Notes: generated by a model from the letters alone, not told the origin. A stretch of 31,826 nucleotides of DNA from Verrucomicrobiota bacterium (GCA_023457035.1 JAEWNN010000012.1:1-31826), one strand, 5' to 3'. Shown: positions 1-8,305, counted from the stretch's first letter. Numbers and translations are program-made.

Positions 1-121
1 GGCCGCCTTCCGCCGCCGCCACGGCACCCGCGCGCGCACCGCCCCGCGCCCGCTGCCGCCCCTCGCCGACTGGGGCGGCCTCACCGCCCTGCGCGGCCTG
101 CGCCGCTCGCCCTTCGGTTGA
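1..121 (+). CDS. 3' end of an unidentified protein (partial)
   Basis: An open frame enters from the left edge (codons start at base 2) and ends at TGA 119-121, giving about 39 residues. They are rich in Arg, Ala and Pro and end in LADWGGLTALRGLRRSPFG. The C-terminal part reads like real protein, but too little is present to assign a family, and open frames are common by chance at this GC content. It is on the same strand as hisC, 322 nt further on. No terminator with a T-run follows it. Confidence 0.4.
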   Translation, partial: AAFRRRHGTRARTAPRPLPPLADWGGLTALRGLRRSPFG

Positions 122-443
122 GCGGTGCTTCTGCGAGGGGGAATTGAAGGGCTCATGTCGCGACTCTTGACAAAGTAACCAGGAACCGGAGCCAAGCGGC
201 ACTGGTCGCGCCGTCGCCGGAGGCTCCGTCACGGCAGCGGCCTCCTCCCTGCGCTCCTGACGCCGCTCCGGTCCGGTAAACGTCCGACCCCGCCGTCGGC
301 GGCGAGCCTTCGTGGGAGCTCGGGCGCAACGCGGCGCTCCTGGAAGACCCGCTCCGGCGAGCCCGGATTGGGCAACCCCTGCACGAGGACGCGCCACACT
401 TGGCCGTTGATGGAGGCGGGTTGTGCCGTTTGTCTCGGGCAGA
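122..443. other. Spacer before hisC; possible leader
   Basis: No convincing gene is seen in these 322 nt. A TTGACA hexamer lies at 167-172, but there is no recognisable -10 box about 17 nt downstream. An inverted repeat (CGGAGCC at 187-193 with GGCTCCG at 222-228) could form a hairpin upstream of hisC. I see no His-rich leader peptide or T-box signature. The long antisense frame crossing this region is a shadow of hisC. Confidence 0.35.
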
Positions 444-1592
444 ATGTCCGCCAATCCCATCGTCCAACGCGCCCGGCCGCACCTCCGCGCCCTCCACGCC
501 TACGTGCCGGGCCTGCAGCCGCAGGAACCGGGCTGGATCAAACTCAACACCAATGAGAACGCCTACCCGCCGAGCCCGCGCGTGGTCGAGGCGCTGCGCC
601 GCGAGATCGGCGCCGATGGTGCCTCGCTCCGGCTCTACCCGAACCCGACCAGCGCGCCGCTGCGTGCGGCGGTGGCGGCGCGACACGGGCTGGCGTCGGC
701 CAACGTCTGCATCGGCAACGGCGGCGACGACATCCTCAATCTGCTCGTACGCGTGTTCTGCGGACCGGAGGTCGCCGGTGCGTGGACGGTGCCGAGCTAT
801 TCGCTCTACCCGGTGCTCATCGGGCTCGAGGGCGCGCCGGTGCAGGAGGTGGCCTTCACCCGCGAGATGCGGCTGCCGGTCGAGGATCTCGTGAAGTCGG
901 AGGCGCCGATCCTGTTTCTGACGACGCCGAACGCGCCGACCGGCGTCGGGTTCCCCGAGGCCGACTTGCGCGCGGTGCTCCAGGGCTTCCGCGGGCTCGT
1001 CGTGGCCGACGAGACCTATGCGCCGTTTGCCGAGACGAACATCGCCGGCTGGGTGCGCGAGTACCCGAATCTCTGTGTCACGCGTTCGTTCTCCAAGGTC
1101 TACTGCCTGGCCGGCCAGCGCATCGGCTACGCCCTCGCGCATGCCGAGGTGATCGACCTGCTCGACCGCGTGCGCGACAGCTACAACGTCTCCCGTCTCG
1201 CGCAGACCGCCGCCTTGGCGGCGTTCGAGGATGTGGCGTACTACGACGGGCTCGTGGCGAAGATCCGCGCCACGCGCGACCGTTTCCACCGCGAACTCAC
1301 CGAGCGCCGTGGCTGGTTCGTCTATCCGTCGCAGACCAACTTCGTCTTCGCCGAGCCGCGCGACGCCGCCGGTCGCACCGGCCCCGAGGTCGCGAAGGCG
1401 TTCTACGATTTCCTCTGCGCGAACAAGATCCTCGTGCGCTGCTTCCCGAGTCACCCCTTGACCCGCAATTTCGCGCGAATCAGCATCGGCACCGACGAGG
1501 AGATGAACATCCTCCTCAACACCATCGAATCATGGCTCCGAAACGCACCGCCACCGTCCAGCGCCGTACCCGCGAAACCGACATCGAGCTGA
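444..1592 (+). CDS. hisC: Histidinol-phosphate aminotransferase
   Basis: A 382-residue fold-type I PLP-dependent aminotransferase. HisC converts imidazole acetol-phosphate to histidinol phosphate with glutamate as amino donor, in the cytoplasm. Visible features are LNTNENAYPPSP near the N-terminus, typical of HisC, and the PLP lysine K218 in RSFSKVYCLAGQRIGY. The C-terminal substrate-binding arginine segment is RCFPSHPLTRNFARISIGT. The ATG at 444 (MSANPIVQRARPHL) is preferred over an in-frame GTG at 423 because it gives the normal HisC N-terminus. The last 61 nt overlap hisB in another frame, and hisH follows, so this is a small his operon. HisC enzymes often also serve in aromatic amino-acid transamination; the sequence alone cannot settle that. 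Family assignment is secure. Confidence 0.95.
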   Translation: MSANPIVQRARPHLRALHAYVPGLQPQEPGWIKLNTNENAYPPSPRVVEALRREIGADGASLRLYPNPTSAPLRAAVAARHGLASANVCIGNGGDDILNLLVRVFCGPEVAGAWTVPSYSLYPVLIGLEGAPVQEVAFTREMRLPVEDLVKSEAPILFLTTPNAPTGVGFPEADLRAVLQGFRGLVVADETYAPFAETNIAGWVREYPNLCVTRSFSKVYCLAGQRIGYALAHAEVIDLLDRVRDSYNVSRLAQTAALAAFEDVAYYDGLVAKIRATRDRFHRELTERRGWFVYPSQTNFVFAEPRDAAGRTGPEVAKAFYDFLCANKILVRCFPSHPLTRNFARISIGTDEEMNILLNTIESWLRNAPPPSSAVPAKPTSS

Positions 1593-2134
1593 CGCTCACC
1601 GTCGACGGCACGGGCGAGTCCAAGATCGAGACCGGCATCCCGTTCTTCGACCACATGCTTACGCTCTTCGCGCGGCACGGGTCGTTCGACCTGCAGGTGC
1701 GCGCGAAGGGTGATGTCGAGGTCGACTACCACCACACGGTGGAGGACGTGGGCATCGTGCTCGGGCAGGCGTTCGCCGAGGCGCTCGGCGACAAGGCCGG
1801 CATCCGCCGCTACGGCTTCTTCCTGCTTCCGATGGACGAGACGCTCGCTCGCGTGGTCGTCGACCTGAGCGGTCGCGCCGTGCTCGTGTACAAGGCCGAG
1901 TGCGCGCATCCGTTCATTCGCGACTTCAACCTCATCCTCGTGAAGGAGTTCTTCCGGTCGTTCACCAATGCGATCGGGGCCAACGTGCATGCGGCGATCG
2001 AGTATGGCGAGGAGCCGCACCACATCGCCGAGGCGCTCTTCAAGGGTCTGGGCCGCGCGCTCGACGTGTGCTGCCAGATCGATCCGCGCCACGCCGGCAA
2101 GGTGCCCAGCACCAAGGGCAGCCTGAAGGGCTGA
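1532..2134 (+). CDS. hisB: Imidazoleglycerol-phosphate dehydratase
   Basis: A 200-residue monofunctional HisB (IGPD) that dehydrates imidazole glycerol phosphate to imidazole acetol-phosphate, the substrate of HisC. The metal-binding signatures are all present: FFDHMLTLFARHG, DYHHTVEDVGI and EEPHHIAEALFKGLGRAL. The protein ends in KVPSTKGSLKG, the usual C-terminus. There is no N-terminal histidinol-phosphatase domain, unlike the fused E. coli protein. The ATG at 1532 lies inside hisC; the conserved domain begins soon after it (ETDIELTLTVDGTG), so the 61-nt overlap looks genuine rather than an annotation artefact. Translational coupling with hisC is likely. Confidence 0.96.
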   Translation: MAPKRTATVQRRTRETDIELTLTVDGTGESKIETGIPFFDHMLTLFARHGSFDLQVRAKGDVEVDYHHTVEDVGIVLGQAFAEALGDKAGIRRYGFFLLPMDETLARVVVDLSGRAVLVYKAECAHPFIRDFNLILVKEFFRSFTNAIGANVHAAIEYGEEPHHIAEALFKGLGRALDVCCQIDPRHAGKVPSTKGSLKG

Positions 2135-2279
2135 GGCTGCTCGCGTCTCGCGCGCGTTGTGCCGTTACCAGTTTCGAGTTGCACCAGACCGGTGTGACCC
2201 GAAAACACGTCTGCGCTCCGGCGTTCGCAGGACCGGTCCAAAGCCGGAAATGCGGGCCCGAGACTCATCTTCGCCGCCC

Positions 2280-2954
2280 ATGAACTCGCCTTCCGCCGTC
2301 CGCGCTCCGCAAACCGCTTCCGCCCGCCCGCGGCTGGCCCTGCTCAACTATGGCATGGGCAACCTGCGCAGTGTGGCCAAGGCCTTCGAGGTCTCCGGGG
2401 CCGAGGTGCGGGTGGTCGAGCGGACCGAGGACATCGGCGCGGCTGACGGACTGGTGTTACCGGGGGTGGGGGCGTTGCCCGACTGCGTGGAGGCGCTCAA
2501 GGCGACGGGCCTCGGCGCGGCGGTGCAGCGTTGGATCGCGGAGGATCGGCCGTTTTTCGGGATATGCCTGGGCATGCAGGCGCTCTTCGAGGAGTCGGAG
2601 GAGGGCGGCTGCCGCGGGCTCGGCATCTTTCCCGGCGTGGTACGGCGGTTCCGGTTGCCCGCGGAGTACAAGGTGCCGCACATGGGCTGGAATCCGGTGG
2701 TTTTCCGCCAGCCCGACTCACCCTTCGTCGCCGGGCTGCGGCGGGAGGGCGAACCGTTCTACTTCGTGCACAGCTACCACTGCGTGCCGGCCGACGACGC
2801 GCTGACTTTCGGGGTGTGCGACTACGGCGGCCCGTTCGTCGCGGCGATCGCCCGCGGCCGCTGCGTGGCCACCCAGTTTCACCCGGAGAAGAGCCAGGCC
2901 GCCGGCCTGCGGCTCTATCGCAACTTCGTCGACCGCTGCCGTCAGCCGGCTTGA
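2280..2954 (+). CDS. hisH: Imidazole glycerol phosphate synthase, glutaminase subunit
   Basis: A 224-residue class I glutamine amidotransferase. HisH hydrolyses glutamine and channels ammonia to HisF, which makes imidazole glycerol phosphate and AICAR; hisF is not in this window. The nucleophile is C96 in FFGICLGMQALFEES, and the remaining triad residues are H201 and E203 in TQFHPEKSQ. The start ATG at 2280 leaves an unusual extension of about 18 residues (Ser/Ala/Pro-rich) before the family start LALLNYGMGN. The frame stays open further upstream, but the conserved part does not. The 145-nt gap from hisB has no T-run terminator, so co-transcription with hisC-hisB is plausible. Confidence 0.94.
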   Translation: MNSPSAVRAPQTASARPRLALLNYGMGNLRSVAKAFEVSGAEVRVVERTEDIGAADGLVLPGVGALPDCVEALKATGLGAAVQRWIAEDRPFFGICLGMQALFEESEEGGCRGLGIFPGVVRRFRLPAEYKVPHMGWNPVVFRQPDSPFVAGLRREGEPFYFVHSYHCVPADDALTFGVCDYGGPFVAAIARGRCVATQFHPEKSQAAGLRLYRNFVDRCRQPA

Positions 2955-2975
2955 GCGGGCCGGTGGGTGGGGGCC

Positions 2976-2991
2976 GCGCCCGTACGGGCGC
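2976..2991. repeat. 16-bp perfect palindrome after hisH
   Basis: GCGCCCGT is followed directly by its reverse complement ACGGGCGC, 22 nt after the hisH stop. It could fold as a GC-rich hairpin with a small loop and weaken read-through into gltA, or be a protein-binding site. There is no T-run, so an intrinsic terminator is not established. Confidence 0.35.
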
Positions 2992-3143
2992 CACGCCGCT
3001 CCGCGTTCCGTCCGGCCCCGCGCGGCTTCGTCTCCAGCAGTTGCGCTCATCCGCCGCGCGGCCAGCGCGGCGGTATCTGAAATCGCGGACACGTGCGTTG
3101 TCGGCTTTGCAAAAGCGGGGCGGTCGTGTTCTCTGCCTCCACC

Positions 3144-4433
3144 ATGCCGACTGAAGCCACCCTGCGAATCGAAGACCGGGAATTCAAACTGCCGATCATC
3201 GTCGGCACCGAAGGCGAGAAGGCCATCGACTGCCACAATCTGCGGGCGAACACCGGGCACATCACTTTCGACGAGGGCTACGGCAACACCGGTTCGTGCG
3301 TGAGCCAGGTGACGTTCATCGACGGCGAGGCGGGCATCCTGCGCTACCGCGGCTACCCGATCGAGCAGCTCGCCGAGAAGTCCGATTTCGTCGAGACCGC
3401 CTACTTGGTCATGCATGGCGAGTTGCCGTCGCCCGGCCAGCGCCAGCGCTTCTCCGCCTACCTGCGGGAGAACGCCGACATGCACCGCGGGCTCTACCGC
3501 GTGCTCGAGGAGTTCCCGCCGGACTCGCACCCGATGGCCGTGCTGTCGGCCGCGATGAACGCGCTGGGCTGCTACTACCCGCACCTGTGCACGAACAACC
3601 ACGAGCGCGACCTCAAGAACTACGAGGAAGCCTCCGCGGTCGCCGTCTCGAAGGTCCGCACGCTCACCGCCATGTCCTATCGGCTGAGCAAGGGCCTGGC
3701 GCTGGTGCATCCGAAGCGCAACCTCACGTACTGCGAGAACTTCCTGCACATGATGTTCTCGGAGCCGTACTACGACTTCATCCCCGAGCCCGAGGTCGTG
3801 CGTGCGCTCAACCTCATCCTGCTGCTCCACGCCGACCACGAGCAGAACTGCAGCACCTCCACCGTGCGCATGGTCGCCTCCTCCGGCGCCAACCTCTTCG
3901 CCTCGATCTCCGCCGGCATCTCCGCGCTCTGGGGCCCGCTGCACGGCGGCGCCAACATGGCGGTCATCGAGATGCTCGAGCAGATCCACGCCACCGGCGA
4001 CGACGGCTCGCGCTTCATCGAGGCGGCCAAGAACGGCAAGGCCCGCCTGATGGGCTTCGGCCACCGCGTCTACAAGAACTACGACCCGCGCGCCAAGATC
4101 ATCGGCCGCGCGTGCGACAGCGTACTGGCCAAGCTCGGCCGCAAGGACCCCCTGCTCGACATCGCCCGCCACCTCGAGCAGGCGGCGCTCAAGGACTCCT
4201 ACTTCGTCGAGCGCAAGCTGTATCCGAACGTCGATTTCTACAGCGGCATCATCATGCGCGCCATCGGCATCCCGCTGAACATGTTCACGGTCATGTTCGC
4301 CATCGGCCGCATGCCCGGCTGGATCGCCAACTGGCGCGAGGTCGCCTCCACCTCCAAGGCGCGCATCTACCGCCCGCGCCAGATCTACACCGGCGCCCCG
4401 AAGCGCGACTACGTGGCGCCCAACCTGCGCTGA
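3144..4433 (+). CDS. gltA: Citrate synthase (type II, hexameric class)
   Basis: A 429-residue citrate synthase that condenses acetyl-CoA and oxaloacetate at the entry of the TCA cycle. It matches the long Gram-negative class. The oxaloacetate-binding and catalytic residues are visible: H229 and H232 in LLHADHEQNCSTSTVR, H267 in LWGPLHGGAN, H307 in MGFGHRVYKNYDPR and D364 in YPNVDFYSGIIMRAIG. An N-terminal beta-domain (about residues 1-60, including IDCHNLRANTGHITFDEGY) is typical of the NADH-sensitive hexameric enzymes. The ATG at 3144 (MPTEATLRIEDREF) is chosen over an upstream in-frame start at 3093, whose extension is not family-like. It appears to be a single gene followed by a GC-rich hairpin. 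Confidence 0.96.
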   Translation: MPTEATLRIEDREFKLPIIVGTEGEKAIDCHNLRANTGHITFDEGYGNTGSCVSQVTFIDGEAGILRYRGYPIEQLAEKSDFVETAYLVMHGELPSPGQRQRFSAYLRENADMHRGLYRVLEEFPPDSHPMAVLSAAMNALGCYYPHLCTNNHERDLKNYEEASAVAVSKVRTLTAMSYRLSKGLALVHPKRNLTYCENFLHMMFSEPYYDFIPEPEVVRALNLILLLHADHEQNCSTSTVRMVASSGANLFASISAGISALWGPLHGGANMAVIEMLEQIHATGDDGSRFIEAAKNGKARLMGFGHRVYKNYDPRAKIIGRACDSVLAKLGRKDPLLDIARHLEQAALKDSYFVERKLYPNVDFYSGIIMRAIGIPLNMFTVMFAIGRMPGWIANWREVASTSKARIYRPRQIYTGAPKRDYVAPNLR

Positions 4434-4456
4434 GCCGTCACCAACCTGCGGATTCG

Positions 4457-4486
4457 AGCGGCGGCGCCTTCCCGGGCGCCGCCGCT
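4457..4486 (+). terminator. GC-rich hairpin after gltA
   Basis: Perfect 12-bp arms (AGCGGCGGCGCC and its complement) surround a 6-nt loop, 23 nt after the gltA stop. No U-tract follows, so this may be an imperfect intrinsic terminator or an mRNA 3'-end stabiliser. Confidence 0.5.
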
Positions 4487-4722
4487 GCCGTCTCCGGTGG
4501 GCGCGCCGGCGGGGCGGGGCCCCGGTGGCCCCTTCCTGCCCGCCTCGGACGGTCTCCAGCGGGCGAGGTCGCCGCCGCCCCTCGCTCGCTCACTCCCTTG
4601 GGGGGCGGCCGGGCCACGGGACGGCTCGACGTGCCTCGCGGGTGGGACCGGGCGGCCGCGCCGCCCAGTTGCGGCAGCTCGGCGTGGCGCGTGTTCTTTC
4701 CGCCGAACCCTCGGTCGAGGGC

Positions 4723-4751
4723 TTGACACCGGCGGAGCCGGCCGGCCAACT
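4723..4751 (+). promoter_or_regulatory. Candidate promoter for rpmH-rnpA-yidD-yidC
   Basis: TTGACA at 4723-4728 is a perfect sigma-70 -35 box. The region 17 nt downstream reads CCAACT, a poor -10. It lies about 25 nt upstream of the rpmH ATG, so the leader would be short. This is proposed from position and the -35 match only. Confidence 0.35.
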
Positions 4752-4775
4752 TCCCCCTCTTTTTTCCTTCACACC

Positions 4776-4913
4776 ATGAAACCGACCTATCGTCCGCATA
4801 AGAAGAAGCGCGCCCGCCAGATCGGGTACCGCGCGCGCAAGTCCACCCGCGGTGGCCGCAAGGTGCTCGCCGCTCGTCGCGCCAAGGGCCGCAAGCGTCT
4901 CACCGTTGTCTGA
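4776..4913 (+). CDS. rpmH: Large ribosomal subunit protein bL34
   Basis: A 45-residue, strongly basic protein with the bL34 pattern. It begins MKPTYRPHKKKRARQIGYRA, with later segments STRGGRKVLAARRAKGRKRL. Compared with the usual MKRTYQPS-NRKR start, this one has a two-lysine enrichment (HKKKRA). The following rnpA, yidD and yidC are the classic neighbours of rpmH in bacteria, which confirms the call. Its stop codon overlaps the proposed rnpA start by 8 nt. Confidence 0.96.
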   Translation: MKPTYRPHKKKRARQIGYRARKSTRGGRKVLAARRAKGRKRLTVV

Positions 4914-5286
4914 CGCCCCGCAGGGCCGCCTTCTCCTCGGTTCGGCGCAACGCGTCCACCGCAGCGCCGATTTCTCGGCTGCGCGGGAGGCCGGGCGCCG
5001 GATTGATGGCGGGTGGTTCCTGCTTTGGGTGCGCGATCGCCGCGACGACCGGCCGGTCCGGTTGGGGGTCGCCGCTTCGCGGGCTGTGGGTGGCGCGGTG
5101 GTGCGCAACCGCTGCAAGCGGATCGTGCGCGACCTCTATCGCCGCCACCAGCATGAGCTTCCGCCCGGCCTCGACGTGATCGTCTCGGCCCGGCCTTCGA
5201 TGCCCAGGGTCGGCACTGCCGACCTTGAGAAACGTTTCCTGAAAACCCTTCGCAGAATTGCCGGCGAACTGTCAGTCCAGCAGTGA
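4906..5286 (+). CDS. rnpA: Ribonuclease P protein component
   Basis: The protein subunit of RNase P, which matures the 5' ends of tRNAs together with the RNA subunit. The family signature is clear: R67-N-R-C-K-R in AVVRNRCKRIVRDLYRRH, preceded by VRLGVAASRAVGGAV. From TTG 4906 the protein has 126 residues (MSDAPQGRLLLGSAQRVHRSADF), a normal length, and overlaps the rpmH stop by 8 nt. An ATG at 4852 inside rpmH gives 144 residues, but the extra 18 residues are rpmH shadow. The TTG start is therefore my preference, though unproven. It overlaps or abuts yidD, so the rpmH-yidC genes probably form one translationally coupled unit. Confidence 0.9.
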   Translation: MSDAPQGRLLLGSAQRVHRSADFSAAREAGRRIDGGWFLLWVRDRRDDRPVRLGVAASRAVGGAVVRNRCKRIVRDLYRRHQHELPPGLDVIVSARPSMPRVGTADLEKRFLKTLRRIAGELSVQQ

Positions 5287-5320
5287 GCGCACGGCCGCGC
5301 CCTGGCGCCGGCTCGGCCGG

Positions 5321-5653
5321 ATGGTCTGGCGTGGGCCGCGGCTGCTGGCCGTCGGCCTGGTGCGGCTCTACCAGCTTGTGCTCTCGCCGGTGCTGCCGTT
5401 GTTCTTCGGCCCCGGCTGCGGCTGCCGTTTTCATCCGTCCTGCTCGCATTACGCGGTCGAGTCGCTCCAGCGCCACGGCCTGCTGGCCGGGCTGTGGTTG
5501 GCCGGCCGCCGGCTCCTGCGCTGCCACCCGCTGCACCCGGGCGGCGCGGACCCGGTTCCGAAAACTTTCCGCTGGCTGCCGCGCTCCGCGCGAGCGGCGA
5601 CCGGCGCGCCTTTTGCCCTGACTCCCCGCCGCGCCCCACGCATTCATGGATAA
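5321..5653 (+). CDS. yidD: Membrane protein insertion efficiency factor
   Basis: A YidD (DUF37) family protein of 110 residues, thought to help YidC-dependent insertion of inner-membrane proteins. The core is well conserved: LVRLYQLVLSPVLP, then the Cys/His motif CRFHPSCSHYAVESLQRHG and RRLLRCHPLHPGGADPVP. A short insertion (LFFGPGCGC) precedes CRFHPSC, and the C-terminal tail of about 35 residues is longer than in E. coli. The ATG at 5321 leaves a few basic residues before the amphipathic helix, as usual. A TTG at 5258, overlapping the end of rnpA by 29 nt, would add 21 residues and cannot be excluded. It overlaps yidC by 8 nt. Confidence 0.9.
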   Translation: MVWRGPRLLAVGLVRLYQLVLSPVLPLFFGPGCGCRFHPSCSHYAVESLQRHGLLAGLWLAGRRLLRCHPLHPGGADPVPKTFRWLPRSARAATGAPFALTPRRAPRIHG

Positions 5654-7451
5654 GAAAAACACGACCATCGGCGTCCTCCTGCTGATCGCGGCTTTCGCCG
5701 GCATGATCTGGTTCCGGCCCCAACCGGCTCCGCGGCCGGTGGCGCCGCCGCCGCCCGCCGTGCAGCCCGCTGCCGAGGGCACCGCGCCGTCCGTGGCCGG
5801 TGCGCCGACAGCGGCCGCGCCCGCCCCGGCGATCGTGCCGGTGGCCAACGGTTTCTACGCGCTGCCCGCCGCGGCCCCGGCCGAGGCGCAGCAGGTGACG
5901 CTTTCCAACGACACCTTGGCGGTGACGTTCAGCGATTTCGGCGGGGCGATCCGCGATGTCGCGTTCCGCCAGCATCCGGTCGCGAAGGGCGCCGCGGCCC
6001 CGTACGTCTTCAACGCCGTGCACGCCGCCCCGATCCTCTCGTTCACCGGCGTGCCCGGACTGGACGCCGCGGCGAAGTGGGCGCTCGTCGAGCAGGCGGC
6101 CGACCACGTGACCTTCCGCACCGTCGCCGACGGCAAGCTCGAGGTCACCCGCAGCTTCATCCTCCCGCAGCCGGGCCAGCCCGGCGACCCCTACCGGCTC
6201 CAGGTTACAACCACGCTGCGCAACGTCTCCGACTCGGCCCTCGCCGCGCAGCGCCTCGCGCTCAACCTCGGCACCGCCACCCTCGTCGACAAGAACGACA
6301 CCGGCCTCTACCTCAACGCCGCCCTCTGGGACGGCGAGGACACGACCTATGTCGACCGGGCCGCGCTGGAAGGCGGCGGCTTCTTCAAGCGCATGTTCGG
6401 CGGCGATGTTTCGCCGAAGCCCTACCTCGAGACGCCTGGCAAGGTCGTCTGGGGCGCGGTGAAGAACCAGTTCTTCGCCTCCATCTTCACCCCCGACCAG
6501 CCCGGCACCGGTCTGGTCGTGCGCCGCGTCAAGGTGCATCCGGAGTTGCCCGACGTGCCGACGGCGTTCGGCGTGACCGGCGAGATCAACCTCGACGTGC
6601 CGCGCCTCGAGGCCGGAGCCTCCGTGGTGCTCGGCGGGAAACTCTATGTCGGCCCGAAGGAGTACGCGCGCCTGAAGGCCTTCGAGCAGAACGAGCACAA
6701 GGCGATGCAGTTCGACGGCTACTTCTTCAACAAGATCTTCCTCGCCGGCTTCTTCGCCCCGCTGTTGCTCACGCTGCTGGAGTGGTTCCACGGCTTCCTC
6801 GGCAACTGGGGCTGGGCCATCATCTTCACCACGCTGCTGCTGAAGATCGTCACGTTGCCGCTCACGCTCAGCGCCGCGAAGTCCTCCAAGCGCATGGCGA
6901 AGATCCAGCCGCGCCTGAAGGAGATCAACGAGAAGTACGCCGACAATCCCCAGAAGAAGCAGAAGGCCACGCTCGAGCTCTTCAAGGAGGCCAAGGTCAA
7001 CCCGGTCGGCGGCTGTCTCCCGATCCTCATCACGATGCCGTTCTTCATCGGCTTCTTCGCGATGCTCCAGACCTCCTCCGAGCTGCGTTTCGCCGAATGG
7101 TTCTGGATCAAGGACCTCGCCTCGCCCGACACCGTCGCCAGCATCTACGGCTTCCCGCTCAACATCATGCCGCTGCTGATGGGCATCTCCTCCATCGTCC
7201 AGATGCAGCTCATGCCCACGCCCTCGATGGACAACGCCCAGGCGAAGATGATGAAGTTCATGCCGATCCTGTTCGTGCTGTTCTGCTACAACTTCGGCTC
7301 CGGCCTCGCCCTCTACTGGACGGTCTCCAACATCTTCACCATCGGGCAGCAGCTCATCATCAACCGCATGCCCGACCACGATCCGCTGGCGCCGGCCGCG
7401 GGCGGGGTGAAGAACGTCACCCCCGCGGGCAAACGCCCGAAGCGCAAATAA
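5646..7451 (+). CDS. yidC: Membrane protein insertase YidC (Oxa1 family)
   Basis: A 601-residue Gram-negative-type YidC, an inner-membrane insertase that works alone or with SecYEG. The N-terminal membrane anchor (residues about 7-24, IGVLLLIAAFAGMIW) is followed by a Pro/Ala-rich linker. A large periplasmic domain spans about 80-350. The conserved 60KD_IMP core runs from residue 360 (FFNKIFLAGFFAPLLLTLLEWFHG) and includes KVNPVGGCLPILITMPFF at about 450 and SGLALYWTVSNIFTIGQQ. A basic tail (GKRPKRK) fits ribosome contact. It starts at ATG 5646 inside the end of yidD and is last in the rpmH-rnpA-yidD-yidC cluster. The periplasmic domain supports an outer-membrane-bearing host. Confidence 0.96.
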   Translation: MDKKNTTIGVLLLIAAFAGMIWFRPQPAPRPVAPPPPAVQPAAEGTAPSVAGAPTAAAPAPAIVPVANGFYALPAAAPAEAQQVTLSNDTLAVTFSDFGGAIRDVAFRQHPVAKGAAAPYVFNAVHAAPILSFTGVPGLDAAAKWALVEQAADHVTFRTVADGKLEVTRSFILPQPGQPGDPYRLQVTTTLRNVSDSALAAQRLALNLGTATLVDKNDTGLYLNAALWDGEDTTYVDRAALEGGGFFKRMFGGDVSPKPYLETPGKVVWGAVKNQFFASIFTPDQPGTGLVVRRVKVHPELPDVPTAFGVTGEINLDVPRLEAGASVVLGGKLYVGPKEYARLKAFEQNEHKAMQFDGYFFNKIFLAGFFAPLLLTLLEWFHGFLGNWGWAIIFTTLLLKIVTLPLTLSAAKSSKRMAKIQPRLKEINEKYADNPQKKQKATLELFKEAKVNPVGGCLPILITMPFFIGFFAMLQTSSELRFAEWFWIKDLASPDTVASIYGFPLNIMPLLMGISSIVQMQLMPTPSMDNAQAKMMKFMPILFVLFCYNFGSGLALYWTVSNIFTIGQQLIINRMPDHDPLAPAAGGVKNVTPAGKRPKRK

Positions 7452-7519
7452 GCATCGCCGCCCGTCGCCTTTTTCCCCTCAACTGTTCCCCTCCCTCTCA
7501 CCCCGAACCATTCCTCACC

Positions 7520-8245
7520 ATGTCTGGCCATAGCAAGTGGGCTACGATCAAGCGCGCCAAGGGCGCGGCCGATGCCAAGCGCGGCAAAATCTTCAGCACC
7601 ATCGGCAAGGAAATCACCATCGCCGCGCGTGCCGGCGGCGGCGACCCCAACGCCAACGCCCGCCTCCGCACCGTCCTGCTGAAGGCGCGCGAGGCGAACA
7701 TGCCCAACGACAACATCGACCGCGCCATCAAGAAGGGCACCGGCGAACTCGCGGGCGCCGCGATCGAACAGATCACCTACGAGGGGTACGGCCCCGCGGG
7801 GGCCGGCGTCATCGTCGAAGTCACCACCGACAACAAGAACCGCGCCGCCTCCGAGGTGCGCTCCGTGTTCACCCGCTACGCCGGCAATCTCGCGCAGTCC
7901 GGCGCCGTGTCGTTCCAGTTCAACCACTGCGGCCAGTTCCTCGTCGGCAAGGACAAGACCACCGAGGACAAGCTCATGGAGCTCGCCCTCGACGCCGGCG
8001 CCGACGATGTGCGCACCTCCGACGAGGGCTTCGAGGTCCTCTGCCCGGTCAATGCCTACTACGCCCTGGCCGGCGTGCTCGAGAAGGCCGGCATCAAGCC
8101 CGACTCCAGTGAGATCGTGTACCTGCCGAAGGTGCCGCTCGTGCTCAGCGAGGCCGATGCCGCCAAGGTGCAGACGTTGCTCGACGCGCTCGAGGACCTC
8201 GACGACGTGCAGCACGTCTTCTCCAGCCACGAGGTCGCCGGCTGA
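7520..8245 (+). CDS. yebC: YebC/PmpR-family DNA-binding protein
   Basis: A 241-residue protein of the YebC/TACO1 family, known as a transcriptional regulator in some bacteria and, more recently, as a factor that relieves ribosome stalling. The N-terminus MSGHSKWATIKRAKGAADAK and the block ITYEGYGPAGAGVIVEVTTDN are diagnostic, and length and domain layout are normal. The ATG at 7520 is the only start that gives the conserved N-terminus. The gene lies 68 nt after yidC on the same strand and could be read through from it. It ends at a strong intrinsic terminator. Confidence 0.95.
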   Translation: MSGHSKWATIKRAKGAADAKRGKIFSTIGKEITIAARAGGGDPNANARLRTVLLKAREANMPNDNIDRAIKKGTGELAGAAIEQITYEGYGPAGAGVIVEVTTDNKNRAASEVRSVFTRYAGNLAQSGAVSFQFNHCGQFLVGKDKTTEDKLMELALDAGADDVRTSDEGFEVLCPVNAYYALAGVLEKAGIKPDSSEIVYLPKVPLVLSEADAAKVQTLLDALEDLDDVQHVFSSHEVAG

Positions 8246-8273
8246 GCGCCGCGCTCCTCGTCTCCGTTCTTCC

Positions 8274-8305
8274 AGGCCGCGCGGCGCAAGTCCCGCGGCC
8301 TTTTT
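8274..8305 (+). terminator. Intrinsic terminator after yebC
   Basis: AGGCCGCG (8274-8281) pairs with CGCGGCCT (8294-8301), with a 12-nt loop and TTTTT starting at the last arm base. It lies 28 nt after the yebC stop, with the correct polarity for + strand transcripts. Confidence 0.85.

Larger units (their letters stand above)
4434..4775. other. Spacer between gltA and rpmH
   Basis: This 342-nt spacer is extremely GC-rich. It contains the gltA hairpin near its start and a candidate rpmH promoter near its end. I see no plausible gene in between; the open frames here have arginine/proline-heavy composition typical of spurious high-GC frames. Confidence 0.5.

Noticed and set aside
167..190. sigma-70 promoter at TTGACA 167-172 for hisC
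   Set aside because: No acceptable -10 hexamer at 16-18 nt spacing and a distance of about 270 nt from the start. Kept only as a remark in the spacer entry.
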